A stretch of 8,210 nucleotides of DNA, from the NCBI GenBank assembly GCA_036558125.1, contig DATBGE010000180.1, positions 1 through 8,210 of the forward strand. Reading direction: 5' to 3'. Position numbers and translations under genes: made by a program. This stretch comes from DATBGE01 sp036558125. Its GTDB lineage: Bacteria; Gemmatimonadota; Gemmatimonadetes; Gemmatimonadales; GWC2-71-9. Under the pieces are notes generated by a model. That model did not search any database, had not been told where the DNA came from, and worked only from the letters and a program-made list of their open reading frames with translations. Position 1 is the stretch's first letter. Every line of letters starts with the position of its first letter. This document shows, piece by piece, positions 8,088 through 8,210 of this stretch.

Positions 8088-8210
8088 ATGGACCTGACCA
8101 GCGGAACACCCATCTGGCCGACGTTGATCGGCATTCCCACCGTGTATCCCCGGCTACACAACGATCTCCGCTGCGACGTGGCCGTCATCGGCGGCGGAAT
8201 CACGGGCGCC
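8088..8210 (+). CDS. FAD-dependent oxidoreductase, DAO family (N-terminus only)
   Basis: The first 41 residues of a gene that runs off the right edge. CDVAVIGGGITGA (29-41) is the beta-alpha-beta dinucleotide-binding start, with GxGxxG at 35-40, which holds the ADP part of FAD. The preceding block, MDLTSGTPIW then TVYPRLHNDL, matches the opening of a group of DAO-type FAD oxidoreductases that begin with a similar SG-P-W and YP-L pattern. The substrate cannot be told from this part; amine or amino-acid oxidation is usual in the family. The ATG at 8088 is chosen because the conserved opening begins exactly there; the ATG at 8078 is in another frame. It is divergent from the tRNA unit. Confidence 0.85.
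   Translation, partial: MDLTSGTPIWPTLIGIPTVYPRLHNDLRCDVAVIGGGITGA

Noticed and set aside
7841..8203. Minus-strand open frame (about 120 codons) at the right edge
   Set aside because: It runs through the start of tRNA-Ala and opposite the conserved FAD-binding N-terminus, and has no recognisable content.

Overview
This window looks like chromosomal DNA from a high-GC, Gram-negative-type bacterium, most likely a member of the Gemmatimonadota. The argument rests on the two large Ser/Thr kinases. Their wording (GGMATV glycine loop, VALKVLRPE, NHPHILP, DYAHRH, HRDIKPEN) and their fusion to PD40/TolB-type propellers or to TolB-N/TPR modules are typical of that phylum. Acidobacteriota carry similar proteins and cannot be excluded.

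Layout from left to right. Positions 1-48 are probably the last codons of a plus-strand gene that enters from outside. Positions 74-2734 (minus) encode a membrane-anchored kinase with an extracytoplasmic beta-propeller. A 146-bp divergent intergenic region separates it from a second kinase at 2881-5127 (plus). The second kinase has a closely related catalytic core but no membrane helix, and carries a TolB-N-like domain and about seven TPRs.

Behind the second kinase lie a strong hairpin (5157-5190) and, directly abutting it, a 40-bp copy of the 3' half of a tRNA-Gln gene (5195-5234). The intact tRNA-Gln(CUG) stands 2491 bp further on at 7686-7758 (minus), preceded on the minus strand by tRNA-Ala(CGC) and a good sigma-70-like promoter. 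The segment between the two tRNA-Gln 3' ends has the geometry of DNA inserted at a tRNA 3' end. It carries two divergent genes: a small secreted protein resembling DUF1269 (5323-5856, minus) and an exported DUF1254/DUF1214 protein (6065-7615, plus). No integrase is present, so if this was a mobile element it is a remnant or a passenger block.

The right edge holds the start of a plus-strand FAD-dependent oxidoreductase (8088 to beyond 8210), possibly translated from a leaderless mRNA.

The two kinases plausibly form a paralogous signalling pair with the same catalytic domain and different receptor or scaffold modules, one at the membrane and one in the cytoplasm. The two island genes share a regulatory region containing a 9-bp inverted repeat and may be co-regulated. 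Their functions are unknown. I see no CRISPR array, insertion sequence, transposase or recognisable defence or biosynthetic cluster.
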